Part shown: piece after piece, positions 1 to 12,141 of the stretch
How positions within the stretch are numbered: the first letter of the stretch is position 1
Layout of the letters: each line of letters begins with the position of its first letter
Assembly: GCF_026151205.1 (NCBI RefSeq)
Contig: NC_087076.1
Coordinates: forward strand, 13,253,675-13,317,674
From: Bolinopsis microptera
Taxonomy: Eukaryota; Ctenophora; Tentaculata; Lobata; Bolinopsidae
DNA length: 64,000 nucleotides
Reading direction: 5' to 3'
Program-made: the position numbers and the translations under genes
Notes under the pieces: generated by a model
What the model was told of the DNA's origin: nothing
Database searches by the model: none
The model's input: only the letters and a program-made list of their open reading frames with translations

Positions 1-720
1 ATACGCAAAAAAAGTAAAATACAATTTTTAATTAAAATACAATTTTAATTTCCACAGAAGAATCAAACATGTTGAATTATCAATATCCTATTAATTTTAC
101 TAATAATCATTAAAAGTTGCTTGTATGCTCTAACCAAGCACTCACGCTTTGCAGTAGCGCGCGACCGCCGAAGTGAAACAGCGCGTCACGCAGTATGCTA
201 AACACATGGCAATGTGAAGTCTTGCTTTGTAAAATCAAAAACGAGAAAAATAAATAAAAAAAAAAAAAAGCGAACGCTGAAACGCGCGTGGCAACTTAAC
301 GTCAGCTGCTAGCTTGTAGCCGCTAACAGCAATGCCGCCGCGCGCCGCCAAGTCTGGGTGCATCTCATGAGACAAAAAACTGGTCAAAGATATCTAATCA
401 CTTCCTAAATTAAATCTGTCAATAATCATGTATATATGAGTATTTCGACACTACTCGACAGCAAATAATTGTCGCGCCAATTGACGATGTCAGTCGCCGA
501 AACAAAAATCAAATGCTTTGCTTTTTCGTTTCGGGAACTGTTTCAACACAATGACATAAGTATATCCGACTAAAATATACTTTAATAATGTTTAAAACAA
601 CAAAGTAAAAGATTGTTTCCTCGATGGTCCTTCATTCGCAGGCCGCGAAAGCATATTGAGTACGACAAACGATTACACCACCACCGAGCCCGTAATGCTA
701 GTCCATGGGATAAAATTAAA
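1..720 (-). repeat. Dispersed repeat, inverted relative to the copy at 21655-22250
   Basis: This AT-rich stretch reads, as reverse complement and in the same order, like 21655-22250. Shared blocks include the sequence around 20-125 (matching about 22130-22240), 220-260 (matching 22105-22140) and 420-600 (matching 21780-21950). The copies differ by many substitutions and small gaps, so they are old members of one repeat family. No protein of any length is encoded. The left limit lies outside the window. Confidence 0.7.
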
Positions 721-2330
721 TTTATAATTTCATATTTCAAAAATTTCAAAACATATCATGTCATAAAAATAAAACCGCGTGTTGGTTGACTGCCTCAGTT
801 AGGTAAATAATTTAAGCTTAAGCTTGTTGTTAAGATTGTTAAGATGTAGTCATTTTTCGTTTGGTCCTCATTAACCCGGCTCACGATACAATTTTTTTAC
901 TTTACAGTAGTCCTTTGAGATTTTTCTAAAAGAGCCGCGCCCCTAGCCTGACAGTTGAAATTTACCTGATTTGATGTATTTTCGAACGCTGATTCTGAAT
1001 ATGATGATGACCAATTGTTAATCGCTCTTCACTCAATTGTCACGTGACTTAGTTCACCCGTTCTCTAGCTGTCCTCGACTGGTACCCCGACTGTAGTCGT
1101 ATTGTTTGAATAATTTTTCTGAAAAAAAAGTGTACTTCTTAACAGATCGAATCTTAATCGTGTTCTGATATGATTTTTGACTTGAGAAACAAATTTTAGA
1201 GAAACAAATTTGAATTTTGATCTTTATTACAGATTAAACATATCATATATAACCATAAAAGCCGCGCGTCGGCTGATTGCTTCAACTTGGATTGGTAGTA
1301 ATTTCAGTTTACAGAAGCTGAAGGACGGCAGCTCAAAAGCCCCAGTGAACCATCGGAAAGATCAAGGACTCGAGTGCCAATAGTGGCTTTTTCGAACCCA
1401 TTTTCGCCGATTTGCTGTGGCCCAGATGAGCCGCGCCCTGCTGCTTAACGGCACATGGTGGTTTTTGTTTAAATACTTATTTAAATTTAAGCGATAATTC
1501 ATTTGGTGGTTTACAGTTTTTGAATCATGTTCATCATTTATTTTTCGTTCAATTATCACGTTTTTACAATTCAGTCATACCATGCATAGTCAACATTGTT
1601 GAGGCAACCAGCTTCCGCAGTTCAATAATTGGAGACCGAAAAATATAAATTGATCGAAATTTACAATTCATCGTTATCAAATATAGTCAATAATATTCTT
1701 GATTCCATTTAGTACACAATAAGTTGGTTTTATTCTCTTGCAACACTACTGCACAACAAAAACTGCGCCTGTCCACCAGCAACAGCGCAGTCATAGGTGT
1801 GCAGCCAAAGCACAGTGGCTGCAAAAGCGCAAATTGCAAACTAAGTATTTTCGCGCGTTTTGACAAGATATATATTATGAGCACTCTTTAAATGCTTTTC
1901 ATAAATTCCAGAACAATCCTTTTAGTATGATTTTTAATACAACATACAATTTATGGTCTAAATATCATTATCTAGCAATTTTGAAATTTCTAGCTTAACT
2001 GTAAATAGAGTTAAGTGCATTTTAAAACAAGTAAAAGTCTTCCATTTTGTTTTGATCATAACATTTTAACTAAGTAAAAGTATTTGGGCATATTTACACG
2101 AAATGATCAGAAATTGTCTAAATAACAATACAGTCAAAGTTTTAATGATCGGCAGTAAAATATTCGTAACCAAAACGTTAATCAAAGTTATACGAATTAT
2201 ACTTATTTGTTTACAATATTGACTTTAAATTGAACAAAATGCGCGGAACGCGCGCGATCTTATATCATATATGCGTAGGTGAAGAAAGAGACTAGCCATC
2301 TTTACAACAAAGGAAAGGATTTAATAACCT
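721..2330. other. Intergenic, short diverged repeats
   Basis: No gene is visible. A short motif at 751-810 (ending in a stretch like CCGCGTGTTGGTTGACTGCC) recurs inverted at 23281-23341 and more weakly at 1235-1282. The sequence around 1780-1860 resembles 7085-7145 in inverted orientation through a shared GCAGCCACTGTGC core. The small open frames here have no recognisable domain and are probably chance. Confidence 0.5.
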
Positions 2331-2404
2331 CTACTAGCCTTAGAGCATAACCATGCTCTTTCCACAATGCACAAGTATGAGCAAATAACTCCTTTCGCAG
2401 GAAA

Positions 2405-2700
2405 CTAACGCCCTCACAGGCTCCCACGTTTCATGTAACCGACCCCAGGTTTTGGTTTTAGATCGGACACTCAAAACAAAGATAGAAGAGCGGTCTACAC
2501 GCTTACAGGCTACCACGTCTCTTGGAAACCCAGGATTTAGTTTTGGATCGGACAATCAAAATACCGATATAGATAAACATAAAACAATAGAGGAGCGGTC
2601 TACACCCTCACAGGCTACCACTGACCACGTTTAGTATAAGCCAGGATTTAGTTCTGGATCGGAAACTGGAAGCAAGGATATAGGAGCGGTCTACAGTGAC
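2405..2700. repeat. Tandem repeat, about 100-bp unit, three copies; further copies near 4003-4125
   Basis: Each unit begins with a CTCACAGGCT-CCACG-like core, then an ATCGGACA block, and ends with a GAGCGGTCTACAC-like block. Starts fall near 2408, 2497 and 2601; two more partial units lie at 4003 and 4091. Open frames on both strands here only reflect the repeat. Confidence 0.7.
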
Positions 2701-3060
2701 GTTACAGGTTTAAAGGTATAGTAGTTGAAATCACTTTTACTTTTAGCAATATTAATGGACTGCAGTTCAAAAATATGGAAATATTCAGGAGCAGGACATG
2801 GACACTGTGTGGTTTGAGATATAAACCCATAGGTGAGGGCCAGAGACAAGTTTCCGCTTAGACATGACAGTACCTAGACAACTGTGTATCAACTGTTTGA
2901 AGATCCCGTTAACCAGATTTATAAGTAACACCTACCAGGAACACTACATACGACTACGAGTTGCACGTAGCAGGCCATGACCTTCCCTGAGAGTTCCTGT
3001 CTCTCCGTCTTTAACCCGACGGAATTGCACCAGGGGTGGTGGTAACAGAGCTTCAAGACT

Positions 3061-3114
3061 CTCGGAGTCTGTAGCTGATATCTATGTTTTAAGATATCAG
3101 CTACATACTCCGAG
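3061..3114. repeat. Near-perfect hairpin, about 22-bp stem
   Basis: The arms at 3061-3082 and 3093-3114 (left arm begins CTCGGAGT and ends GATATC) are reverse complements apart from about one bulged position, around a 10-nt AT-rich loop. It could be a small foldback element or a structured RNA. Nothing nearby suggests a precursor gene. Confidence 0.7.
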
Positions 3115-3154
3115 AAAGAAGACTCCTAACTAAAGCATGCAATGAAATATCAGA

Positions 3155-4282
3155 TTCTTAGAATATCATATCAAGTGGTCGAGACAGTTTTAAAAATGTT
3201 AAAATTCGAGTGTTGAATGACATAGCACGTACAATGTACATCTTTACTTTCAGTCTTCTCCATCGCTGATTTCTGTAAATCCTATAATGACTTTTTTCAA
3301 GAAATTTAGCCCGCCTAACTCCGAGGAACTTATAATGTCGGCTGGATATAGAGACTTGATCTTTTTTCGTTTGCCGTTATTATATCGTCCCTATAAAATA
3401 ATACAATTGTAATCTTTGACTTGTATATAAAAATAAATGTCTATTTACAAACGCAAAATTGTATCATCTATCTCCAATGTTTGTTTAGTGCTGTGGGACT
3501 AAATCGATAAATACGCTGGAAGCTATAGATCAAAGAGTCTTAAAATTAGGGTGGAATTTCTAAATAGGTACAGCATATTGCAACAGACTCTATGTCTGTA
3601 AGAAATCGGTTTACCTCCTTAGTACTTGCTCTAGGAATTCCTTCAACAATGTGATTTAGGAACAGATCGCCACGCAAAATCGATGTTTCTAGTGTCTGGC
3701 CCAGATTTTTGACGTAGTTTCCAAGCCAAGACCGGGAACTCCTGTAATTTATACTGTTTATCAATTATGTAATAATCTCTGATCTACGTAATACAAAGAG
3801 AAACGAGACTTCAGAGATCTCCTGGATTATGCTGGAGCGTAAAAGGATAAATATAGCAGAGACGTACGTTATTAAAATTTATTCTGCAATAAACGACGAA
3901 AAACGGTGATATTATTATTAATAAAAGTGCTTACCTTATATTTCGGACATCTTTTTGCATATATTCTATCCCCTCCTCCGACATATTTTTGAGAAACTAA
4001 CACGCTCACAGGCTCCCACGTCTCATGTAAACCCAGGTCACAGGTTTTGGTTTTGGATCGGCTACTCAAAAAAATGAAAGAGGAGCGGTCTACACGCTCA
4101 CAGGCTACCACGTCATATCAAGTGGTCGAGACAGTTTTCAAAATCTTAAAATTTGAGTGTTGAGTGATTTAGTACGCACAGTCGCACATTTTTACTTTCA
4201 GTCTTCTTCATATCGCTGACCTCGTTAATTTCTTCTCTTTAGTACGTCCCTATAAAATAATACAATTATAATCTTTAACTTC
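3155..4282. repeat. Direct duplication: 3155-3300 with 4112-4215, and 3385-3420 with 4247-4282
   Basis: The sequence from TATCAAGTGGTCGAGACAG onward appears twice in the same order and orientation about 960 bp apart, followed in both copies by a CCCTATAAAATAATACAAT block. The copies differ at several positions. Together with the flanking 100-bp units this suggests an old tandem duplication of about 1 kb. No coding potential is seen. Confidence 0.6.
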
Positions 4283-4299
4283 ATTTCCAGGGTTAAACT

Positions 4300-7200
4300 A
4301 CCACTGGTAAGCAATTCGGAAAATCATGGGACGGCATAATGCCGGGGCGGGTATGAACCGCCAACCTCCGGGTTACATGCCTAGTGCTTTAATTGAGCTA
4401 CCGGCCCTATTCAGCTCAGGAATTTCTTGCAAGCGAATCAGTAAGCAATCTTGTTGTTATTTCATATCTGCTGCTATTAGTACACGTACTGCATTATATG
4501 CAGCAGGGATAGCCACTGCCACTAATGATCATGGCTCTAGCTAAATGTTTTACTCCATCGGGGCAGCCGAGGCACGTGCAATGTTTGTTTAAAGCTCTCG
4601 AGCTAAATTGATAAATAGATTAGACAACCTCGGAAGAGACGCCGGCAGTGTTAGATCAAAGAACCTTAAAATCAGGTTATTCATGAATTTTCGGGAGGTC
4701 TTTTAGAAGAATGTCAAAATTCAAGTGTAGAGTGATTTAATCACCACGCTCAGCTATCTAACGTACGGAACGTTCACTAAAAATAGTTTGTGAACGCGTT
4801 CGCTAAAAAATTTTAACGTTCGGAACATAAGGAAAGTTAATTGCTATTATGAAATTAAAATGCAGGACATAGCCCAATTATCCGGCAAAGTACTAGCGTT
4901 TCCATTGCCAGGCCTTCAGGGCCTTGAGGTATGTTACAAATACAAATGTTGTTTGATCTTGAGCTGAATGGTTGTTATACTATAATATCGTATATATAAG
5001 AACGATGTACATTTTACACATCGATCCCTAATGAAGTTTTGTGGAAGATCAAATTCCAGAGAAAGAAACGTATCCTTGAGCAACTTTAAGTTTAACAATT
5101 TTACCTTTGACTTCTTAAGTTTCAGCCTTCAGGGTAATCATACCCCAAATCTTTTGGGAAGTACCATGAACAGACCGTTAAATCGACCGCAAGATACGAG
5201 AACAGTATATTTGCTGTGGTAACCATAGTTGGTCAGTTTGGTCATTGTTTATTTACTGTCTAATTCCAACAACATGGTTTTATCTCATTGTATCCATCTT
5301 AAGTTAAAAACTATCGGAAAATTATCAAAATATTGACTAACGTATACTAACGTTCACAAACGTTCACTACAAAATGATTGGAACGTACGTTCAGTACGAC
5401 TAAGTTCAGCGTTCACTACAACTAAGGTTAAAAGTGCGTTTAAGTACATTTACCGTTGAATTCACCGTTTTACGAGAGTAATACGTTTTATCAAGAGTAA
5501 TACAGAGAAAGAGTCCCGACAGTCTCCCTGATTGCCTCTAAATATATTCACGTGACACATATGCCGGTCTTAAACTAACATCATCCAATTAATGGAGTAT
5601 AACTAAGCCTGTCAGTCTGTAGAGTAAACAAAAGGGGTGACAAAGAAGCCTAATTAAGGAAAGTGAGGTGGAAACAGCTTGCTAACCGTGTGTAATGAGG
5701 TTAATAACAAAAGGCCAATAACCACATAGGAAGATGAACTAGTAGTCTAAAATTATGTGTACACTGGTGACAGGAGCGTACAATTACACATGTCTGATAT
5801 CACAAAAATATCTGAAACCAAGCTTCCTGAATTTCTGCTCAATTGGCCGATACGAATGGCCCAAATATGGGAGGAGATCTAGAGGGTGCAAGAAACAACT
5901 GGAAAAAATGATGAACCTTTTTTAGGAAACACGGATATAGTTCTAGAAGGGCCGATCGAACTAGACCAACTTGAATTGACGCATTTTTGAACACTGATTC
6001 ATATCTTGAAGTAATTGTAAAACAGATACGGTAATAATTAACATGTCAGGTCATATTATTCTGAAATAATTGTAAAATGCCTACCTGCCTAGGTCGATGA
6101 AGTCTGGAACGAGTTTCCAGTTTCGTGACAGCGCTTCTCTCCATTTATCTCTATCACTCATGAGCCAACGAACCTTATCAGATTGCAATCCAGTATCTTC
6201 TGATCTTGTAGGATGTCCGGAAAGGTCTTATGAGGTCGTCCTATATACCGATGGCCATATGATGGTTGTTAGAAAAGGAGTTGCTGAGCAGATTGGTACT
6301 GACGGTAGAAATGTCCTGTAAAATAGATACAGTAATATAAAATATCGGGTCATATCCTAAAATAGAGTAACTGTAAAATAGATACGTGTACGGTAATACT
6401 AATAACGTTGAGCCATAATATTTTGAACGATGAATTTATCTAAACAAAAGCATTCTTAATAGAAACTTGAACATTTTTACTCACAAACGATCCATTGGTT
6501 AATCATGCTCCTGTCTCGAAAAGAGTATTTAGCTCAATATGAGGGCGTGTATCTTTATTAGAATTCACAGAATCCATTTTCTAAAACCGGAGAAGTATAG
6601 TATAATAAAGCAATTTAAAATTTGCACGATCAACAAAACATGACAATAATATGCTCATGTCATCAACTTCATGAACAATAAAAAGCATATAACAAATATG
6701 CCAATACACAATGAATAACAAATTTTTAAAAAAGCTGTGAACAGAAGGTAAAAAACTGCGAACAAAAGGTAGCGTACGATCGCGTTTTGAAACAGTGCAC
6801 AAAGAAATGATCCTAGATTGAGCTCTAGAAATCTAATTTTTGAGTGGAGTACTTGTGGAAGAGGTAATGCAAATTAATGCTGCCTGGTATGTGGAAGAGG
6901 CTGACTGAAAAGCTTGCAGAGTATATTGGCTCTAGCTTGTAGCTGTTTCATCAAAAATTGTGTTGACTGTGCGCGGCTCGACCGCGCATTTTTACAATAT
7001 TTGTGCAAATGGCAAAATCATGCGTTGTTAACGATAAATCGACGTAAGGTCTACTTAGTTCGACTGACGGCGGGGCGCCAAATTTGTGCGCTAGTTGCAG
7101 CGCAGCCACTGTGCAAAGCTAGGCCACACACCCATGGCCGCGCCGGTTAAACAACTCTATATTCAATCGTTATATTAGGAAATTTTAGTTAATTCTTTGA

Positions 7201-7640
7201 TCACTCTTCAGTGCCGGTGGGCAGGCGCCCCGCATAGTTGGCTTTCCAAATTTACAGTCTCAAGAAAGCCGATACGGTAATCGAGTCCCGGAGCAGAACA
7301 CACATTTAGAAAATTGAAAAATTAAAATTAAAATTAAAATAACAAATTAGAAATTAAAAATTAAAAATTACATGACTACGAGAGTCCAGACAGGCGACAA
7401 ACACACAAACCGGACGAAGAGAGGACCCACTGCTGAATTCGACATATAATGAATTGTTGAAAACATAATGATTCCTACACTAATATGATCTTGAGGCATG
7501 CCCTGCATGTACTGTGCGAGTACATTGTAAATAATATCTGATAAGATGGGCCAAAAATAGCGGCACAGCGCGCAAAATGCGCGGCGTGACCGCCGAAATT
7601 TTATACTTTAGACATTAACATTTCAATCGGCTTTAGCGCT
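4300..7640. other. Intergenic, no supported gene
   Basis: Only short open frames occur (at most 78 codons) and none shows a recognisable domain. Around 4750-5450 the motif AACGTTCACTA and variants recur in both orientations, which may be the remains of a transposon with repeated ends. GC-rich patches near 6965-7145 and 7560-7600 contrast with the AT-rich surroundings. A run of AAAATT units lies at 7320-7372. Confidence 0.4.
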
Positions 7641-7664
7641 CAGCATATCTTCATTGAGTAGACA

Positions 7665-10600
7665 TTAGAATTTCAGTTCGTTGGAATCGAAGTTCAGTTC
7701 ACACCAATCTATTTCGTCGTACCTGGACTGCATGCCGAGTAACTCCTTTTTTATTGTGGATTTCACAAGGTTCGTTGATGTAGAGAAGTTGATATTGCTA
7801 GCAGTGTTTCTACAATCGTTCCACATTTTTGTCGATTGATATATGAAGGAGGTGGATGGGGTTGGAGTGATGAATCGATCAGCACGTCTTGATGATCTGT
7901 TAAATAGATTTAGGAGTGGGACTGGGGATTCTAATTTATTGATTTTGAACATTTCCAATAAACATGTGTGTTTGAACAAACTGTGTATGGTTAGTAAACC
8001 ATTTTTCTTAAATAGCGGTTTTGTGTGCTGTTTTTCATAGAAGTCGCTTCCTAATTTTTGCTTGTCTTTACTTCGTGTTCTAGCACAAGTTCTAAACTTT
8101 TCTAAGTACGCCTCTCGGTTACCAAATAGTATTCTAACACATTTCTTCTGAGTGATAAATATTGGTTCAAGCCTGTTGTTACTAAGGCCACCCCATACTG
8201 ATATCCCAAATCGCAAGTGTGATTCAAATAGTGTGTAGTACAGTTCTTTGTAGAGTTTTTCTGGAATAATGTGCCGTATTCTACAAATTTTCCCACTTTC
8301 ACATTTCAGCTTTGTGTTGAGCGACCGTATATGAGCATCCCATTTAAGCTGATCATCAATAATAACACCAAGAAACTTCACCTTTTTGACTTGCTTTATT
8401 ACTACATTGTTTAGAGTAAGTACGTGTTCTTCTTCATTATGTTCTACCTTGCTTTTTCTATTCGTTGGTTTAAAGTGAATGTAACAGCATTTCTTAATGT
8501 TAATATGCAGGAGATTACATTTCATATACAGTTGTACCAGTTTGAGAATTTGGTTTGCTCGTTCATATAACTTTATCTTACATTCATCCGCGACAAATAT
8601 ATTTGTATCGTCAGCAAATAGAATGAACTTGCCTAGTTCAGTTGCCCTATATAGGTCGTTGATATAAATAATAAATAGTAACGGACCAAGACAAGATCCC
8701 TGGGGTACTCCAAAGAGAACTGGAAGCTTGTCAGACTCTTCTCCTAGGACCGAGACGTATTGATATCTATTAGAGAGATAACTAGCAATGAGTTTGTTGG
8801 CATTGCCTCGAATTCCGTAATTATCTAGCTTACTCAGTAATTTGTCAGCTGAGATGGTATCGAATGCTTTGCTTAGATCAATGAATATTCCGAGCACGTG
8901 CTGCTTTTTATTAAGGCATGATTCTATATAATTCACTGAGAAATTCAGGGCATGACTAGTAGAGTGATTTTTACGGAATCCATACTGATTTTCATAGATC
9001 ATATTTTGTGACTGGAAAAAGCTGTATAGCCTACTATATATAATTTTCTCGAATAACTTACCAAATACGGCTAAGGTAGAGACTGGTCTATAGTTTTCAA
9101 GTAATTCTTCATTTTCTTTCTTGTATATGGGACTGATCCTGCCAATCTTTAAATCGTCCGGGAATATTCCCTCCTTCAAACATTCATTGTATAGTACAGA
9201 TAATAGGGGGGCGATAATTCTGGATGACGCTTTTACAACATGTATTGGGATATCAGACGATTTGCCATTTTTCAATTCTGATATTATTTTACATACTTCA
9301 TCGATTGTACAATCATGCATGTAAATACTGGTCGTGTTGGATTTTGGTAGGTAGTCATAGATACTGGGGATGCCATTAATTAATAGTTCGCCGATTTCAT
9401 TGTATGCCTCGTTAAGATTAGAAGCTAGGGAGACAAAGTACTTATTAAACTCATTAGCTATTACCCTACGATTAGTAATTTTTTCATTATTGATAGTAAA
9501 TAGAGGTTTGGTTTGTCGTTTTCGTTTACCCCGTATTTGGTTAATTAATTCCCACGTCTTTTTACTGTTTCCGTGCAACTCTGCAAATTTTCCACCATAG
9601 AACTTAGATTGAGCATTGCGGCGATCTTTTTTGACCTTCCGCCTGCAGTCACTGTATTTTTTATACTTGTCACGTTTTGAGCAACATATTGGGCATTGGC
9701 ATGTCCCCCCTTTATTTTCAATTTCCCCAAATTTACATTTAACTTTTCTGACCTTTACCCATTTATCGTAAAGTTCGTGCTGATATGAAATTTTGCCCAC
9801 AAGGTCTGGTGTAATCCATGGGTTGTTCAGTGCTGTTCTTTTAGAGCATTTAGGGGTTTCTAACTTACAAGTTCTATCTATACAGTCCTTAAATATGTCG
9901 TGAAATGTTGTAAAATTGTCGATAACATTATTATTGAGATCATGTTCCAGAGTCTGTAAAAAAGCTTTTACATTCGGTTTGTTGTAATCATAATACTGTT
10001 TGTATTTCAGGTCAATTCTGCTAGAGTCCAAGTTTCTATCAAAGATTTGGAAGATGGGTGAGTGGTGTGATATACGGTCAGTCAGTATTCCAGAAGCTAC
10101 TATACTCTCTACGTCGTTAGTTATTATGTTATCAATACAGGATGCTTTGCAGCCTGGTTTCTCATGTGTTGCTAACGAAATTAGGGGGAAAAATCCTTTA
10201 CTTAATAGTATTTCTTCATAGCGTTGTACGATTGTGCTATTCTTATCGTGTAAATCAATGTTAAAATCACCCGCTAGGTAACTACACTTGGGGAGACTGT
10301 CAAGGATGTCAGAGAGTTCAGATAGTGCAACATTGACATTACCACTTGGAGGACGGTACATTACACCAACTGTTACTGGGGAAGTTGTACTACTTACGGC
10401 CACAAAAAGAGTTTCTAAATGTTCAGTGATATGGGATACATTGCCGTTTACTCTGACACTAAGAGTGTCACAAACATAGAGAGCCACTCCAGTGCCCTTT
10501 TTTTTATCTGGTATTGTGTTTTGGTAGAAACTGTTGTATCCAGTTAATTGATACAAACTGCTGGATTCAGGACCTTCATTTGTTTCCGCTAAGGCTATGA

Positions 10601-10940
10601 TCGAGAATTTCTTGGTGAGCCTATGGGATTCAATAGCGAAAGTGTCGAAATTTGACTTATTGCCGTCGATGTTTTGGAAGAGAAGCGATGAAAATTCATT
10701 CATTTGATTATCTAGTGCTTTGTTGAATTCCTTGACATTGTACGATACGCAGTTATTTAGTATTTGATCTACTTTTATGATAGTGTCATCCACTTCACTA
10801 CTTTCAATATCACTTAAATTAGTGCATGCAAGTCGAAATGGATTGTAACGAATAACTGCTAAATGTACGCACTTGGGACAGTAAAAATCGTCAGATAATG
10901 TGTCATTGTTAATGGATTTGGTATAGCACTTATGGTGCAT
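7665..10940 (-). CDS. CR1-like LINE copy A, ORF2: zinc finger, EEP endonuclease, reverse transcriptase
   Basis: This is the retrotransposition protein of a non-LTR element, which nicks target DNA and reverse transcribes the element RNA there. From the ATG at 10940 it is 1091 codons without interruption. An endonuclease/exonuclease/phosphatase domain spans about residues 85-300, with the metal and phosphate motifs NIDGN, AETN, GDFN, CIDN and SHH. The reverse transcriptase spans about 615-850, with YRPVS, the FIDLSKAFD block, GVPQG and the catalytic FADD near 774. The first cysteines of a PHD-like finger lie upstream in the same frame (first Cys codon at 11007-11009) with no ATG before them. 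ORF2 may therefore start at a non-AUG codon or by reinitiation after ORF1, whose frame overlaps. Between endonuclease and polymerase, near residues 414-420, is a Cys cluster (C-x-C-x2-C-C) that copy B lacks. Confidence 0.93.
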   Translation of the reverse strand: MHHKCYTKSINNDTLSDDFYCPKCVHLAVIRYNPFRLACTNLSDIESSEVDDTIIKVDQILNNCVSYNVKEFNKALDNQMNEFSSLLFQNIDGNKSNFDTFAIESHRLTKKFSIIALAETNEGPESSSLYQLTGYNSFYQNTIPDKKKGTGVALYVCDTLSVRVNGNVSHITEHLETLFVAVSSTTSPVTVGVMYRPPSGNVNVALSELSDILDSLPKCSYLAGDFNIDLHDKNSTIVQRYEEILLSKGFFPLISLATHEKPGCKASCIDNIITNDVESIVASGILTDRISHHSPIFQIFDRNLDSSRIDLKYKQYYDYNKPNVKAFLQTLEHDLNNNVIDNFTTFHDIFKDCIDRTCKLETPKCSKRTALNNPWITPDLVGKISYQHELYDKWVKVRKVKCKFGEIENKGGTCQCPICCSKRDKYKKYSDCRRKVKKDRRNAQSKFYGGKFAELHGNSKKTWELINQIRGKRKRQTKPLFTINNEKITNRRVIANEFNKYFVSLASNLNEAYNEIGELLINGIPSIYDYLPKSNTTSIYMHDCTIDEVCKIISELKNGKSSDIPIHVVKASSRIIAPLLSVLYNECLKEGIFPDDLKIGRISPIYKKENEELLENYRPVSTLAVFGKLFEKIIYSRLYSFFQSQNMIYENQYGFRKNHSTSHALNFSVNYIESCLNKKQHVLGIFIDLSKAFDTISADKLLSKLDNYGIRGNANKLIASYLSNRYQYVSVLGEESDKLPVLFGVPQGSCLGPLLFIIYINDLYRATELGKFILFADDTNIFVADECKIKLYERANQILKLVQLYMKCNLLHINIKKCCYIHFKPTNRKSKVEHNEEEHVLTLNNVVIKQVKKVKFLGVIIDDQLKWDAHIRSLNTKLKCESGKICRIRHIIPEKLYKELYYTLFESHLRFGISVWGGLSNNRLEPIFITQKKCVRILFGNREAYLEKFRTCARTRSKDKQKLGSDFYEKQHTKPLFKKNGLLTIHSLFKHTCLLEMFKINKLESPVPLLNLFNRSSRRADRFITPTPSTSFIYQSTKMWNDCRNTASNINFSTSTNLVKSTIKKELLGMQSRYDEIDWCELNFDSNELKF

Positions 10941-11029
10941 TGGGCAGTCGCATTCACAGCATTCAACAATGAATTGTCCTACGTTAATGAACTTCGCACA
11001 GACTAGGCATACCTCTTTACTCAGGGGAG

Positions 11030-11299
11030 TCAGAATGGCTGGTAACCATCCTGGTGTCGAGACTCAGCAGCAGTAGTAGAACCCGTCCCACTCAACACGT
11101 TCCGATATGAGCGTCCATCAACCTCGTCTGTTCTCCTTTTCCTTCTATCAACTCCTCCATTCATTCTAAGAAGCACTGTGTTACGAATCAAAGTGCCTAG
11201 TTTAGCTGTACCCCTCCAGTTAAGGTGGAGATAATCTGGTCGCTGGTCTCGGCCGATGTTTCTGGCTTCTATCATCTCAGAGGCACGATCTACAAACAC
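11030..11299 (-). pseudogene. LINE copy A, C-terminal remnant of ORF1 (SGNH esterase block V)
   Basis: The frame just upstream of ORF2 contains a DYLHLNWRG-like motif, the Asp-x-x-His block that closes SGNH hydrolases in CR1-type ORF1 proteins. Copy B has the equivalent DTIHLGSRG. The rest of ORF1 (PHD, dioxygenase-like region, catalytic GDS block) is missing, because the sequence changes to another retroelement near 11300. Its stop codon overlaps the ORF2 reading frame. A 5' truncation or a later deletion explains it. Confidence 0.7.
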
Positions 11300-11309
11300 A
11301 GTGCAGAGC

Positions 11310-11992
11310 GTCCTATACCTCCGGAGGTTATGAAGACTAGAGGGACAAAGGATCCTTTCTCCGACTGAAGTACTCTCTCTTCATACAAATCTTTCTTTTC
11401 TTTCTCATGATCTCTATAGATCTTATCTAGTAAGATAAATGTATTTGTGTAAGATCTAGTAAGGTAAATGTATTTGTGTCACAGTTAGGATGTGTGACCC
11501 TGATGTCATAGAATATTCATTCAAAGGGTGCTTCATCCTGGGTGTTGGTCTTCCTTGAGAATGAGCTTATCCTTACACTTCTCGGAGGAAGAAAGCAGCA
11601 GTGTCTCTTATGGCATTGTGGCGCATGGAAACGTATCCACCTAGTTTACAGTCAAGGGCGTGGTAGATACTGTTTACATTTACGCAGGCACATTTAGAGG
11701 GCACTCCTTGGATCTTCCAACCATAACGTAGGCGTATGCTGTCTTGGACCTCCTGCCTGTTCAGAACATAGTTGAGGTCCTTCAGTGGTAGTGTTGAGAG
11801 CCATGTTGAGGCTCCCTTCTCTCTTGCTTGGCCTAGGTGGTTCTTAAGTTGATGATCTGACTCATTATAGAGCACCTTGAACCTTTGGGAGAGAAACTCC
11901 TCTTTCTGTTTCCTCAGTTCTTCTTTCTTTTCTTTTATCTTGCCCAGGTCCAGCTTGGTGATATCCTGGTCTTGTTGGTTCATCAAACTCAC
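11310..11992 (-). pseudogene. Retroelement fragment, C-terminal zinc-binding region
   Basis: The 139-codon frame at 11573-11992 starts with a basic, glutamate-rich helical stretch. It continues through WLSTLPL and LRYGW motifs to a C-x-C...H-x3-C cluster and the string MRHNAIRD. Downstream in the minus direction, 11320-11420 still encodes SFVPLVFITSGG in another frame. I recall this combination from retroelement-derived proteins common in invertebrate genomes but cannot name the clade. It abuts the ORF1 remnant of LINE copy A and is broken by frameshifts or a deletion. Confidence 0.45.
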
Positions 11993-12141
11993 AAGGTTTT
12001 TAGTTACTGCTACTGAGTGATACTAGGGCACGTGTTAATGAAAAATGTACGTGTCCTTCCACAATCCCTTCTGTTGGGTCACACGTTATTGGGAACTGAG
12101 ATCGCTATCGTGTAACTAGAAGCAGTATATGCAAAGTAACT

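Noticed and set aside
1362-7150. Short open frames of 60-79 codons in the first 7 kb as genes
   Set aside because: No start context, domain, splice pattern or repeat of the frame supports them; some lie in tandem repeats.
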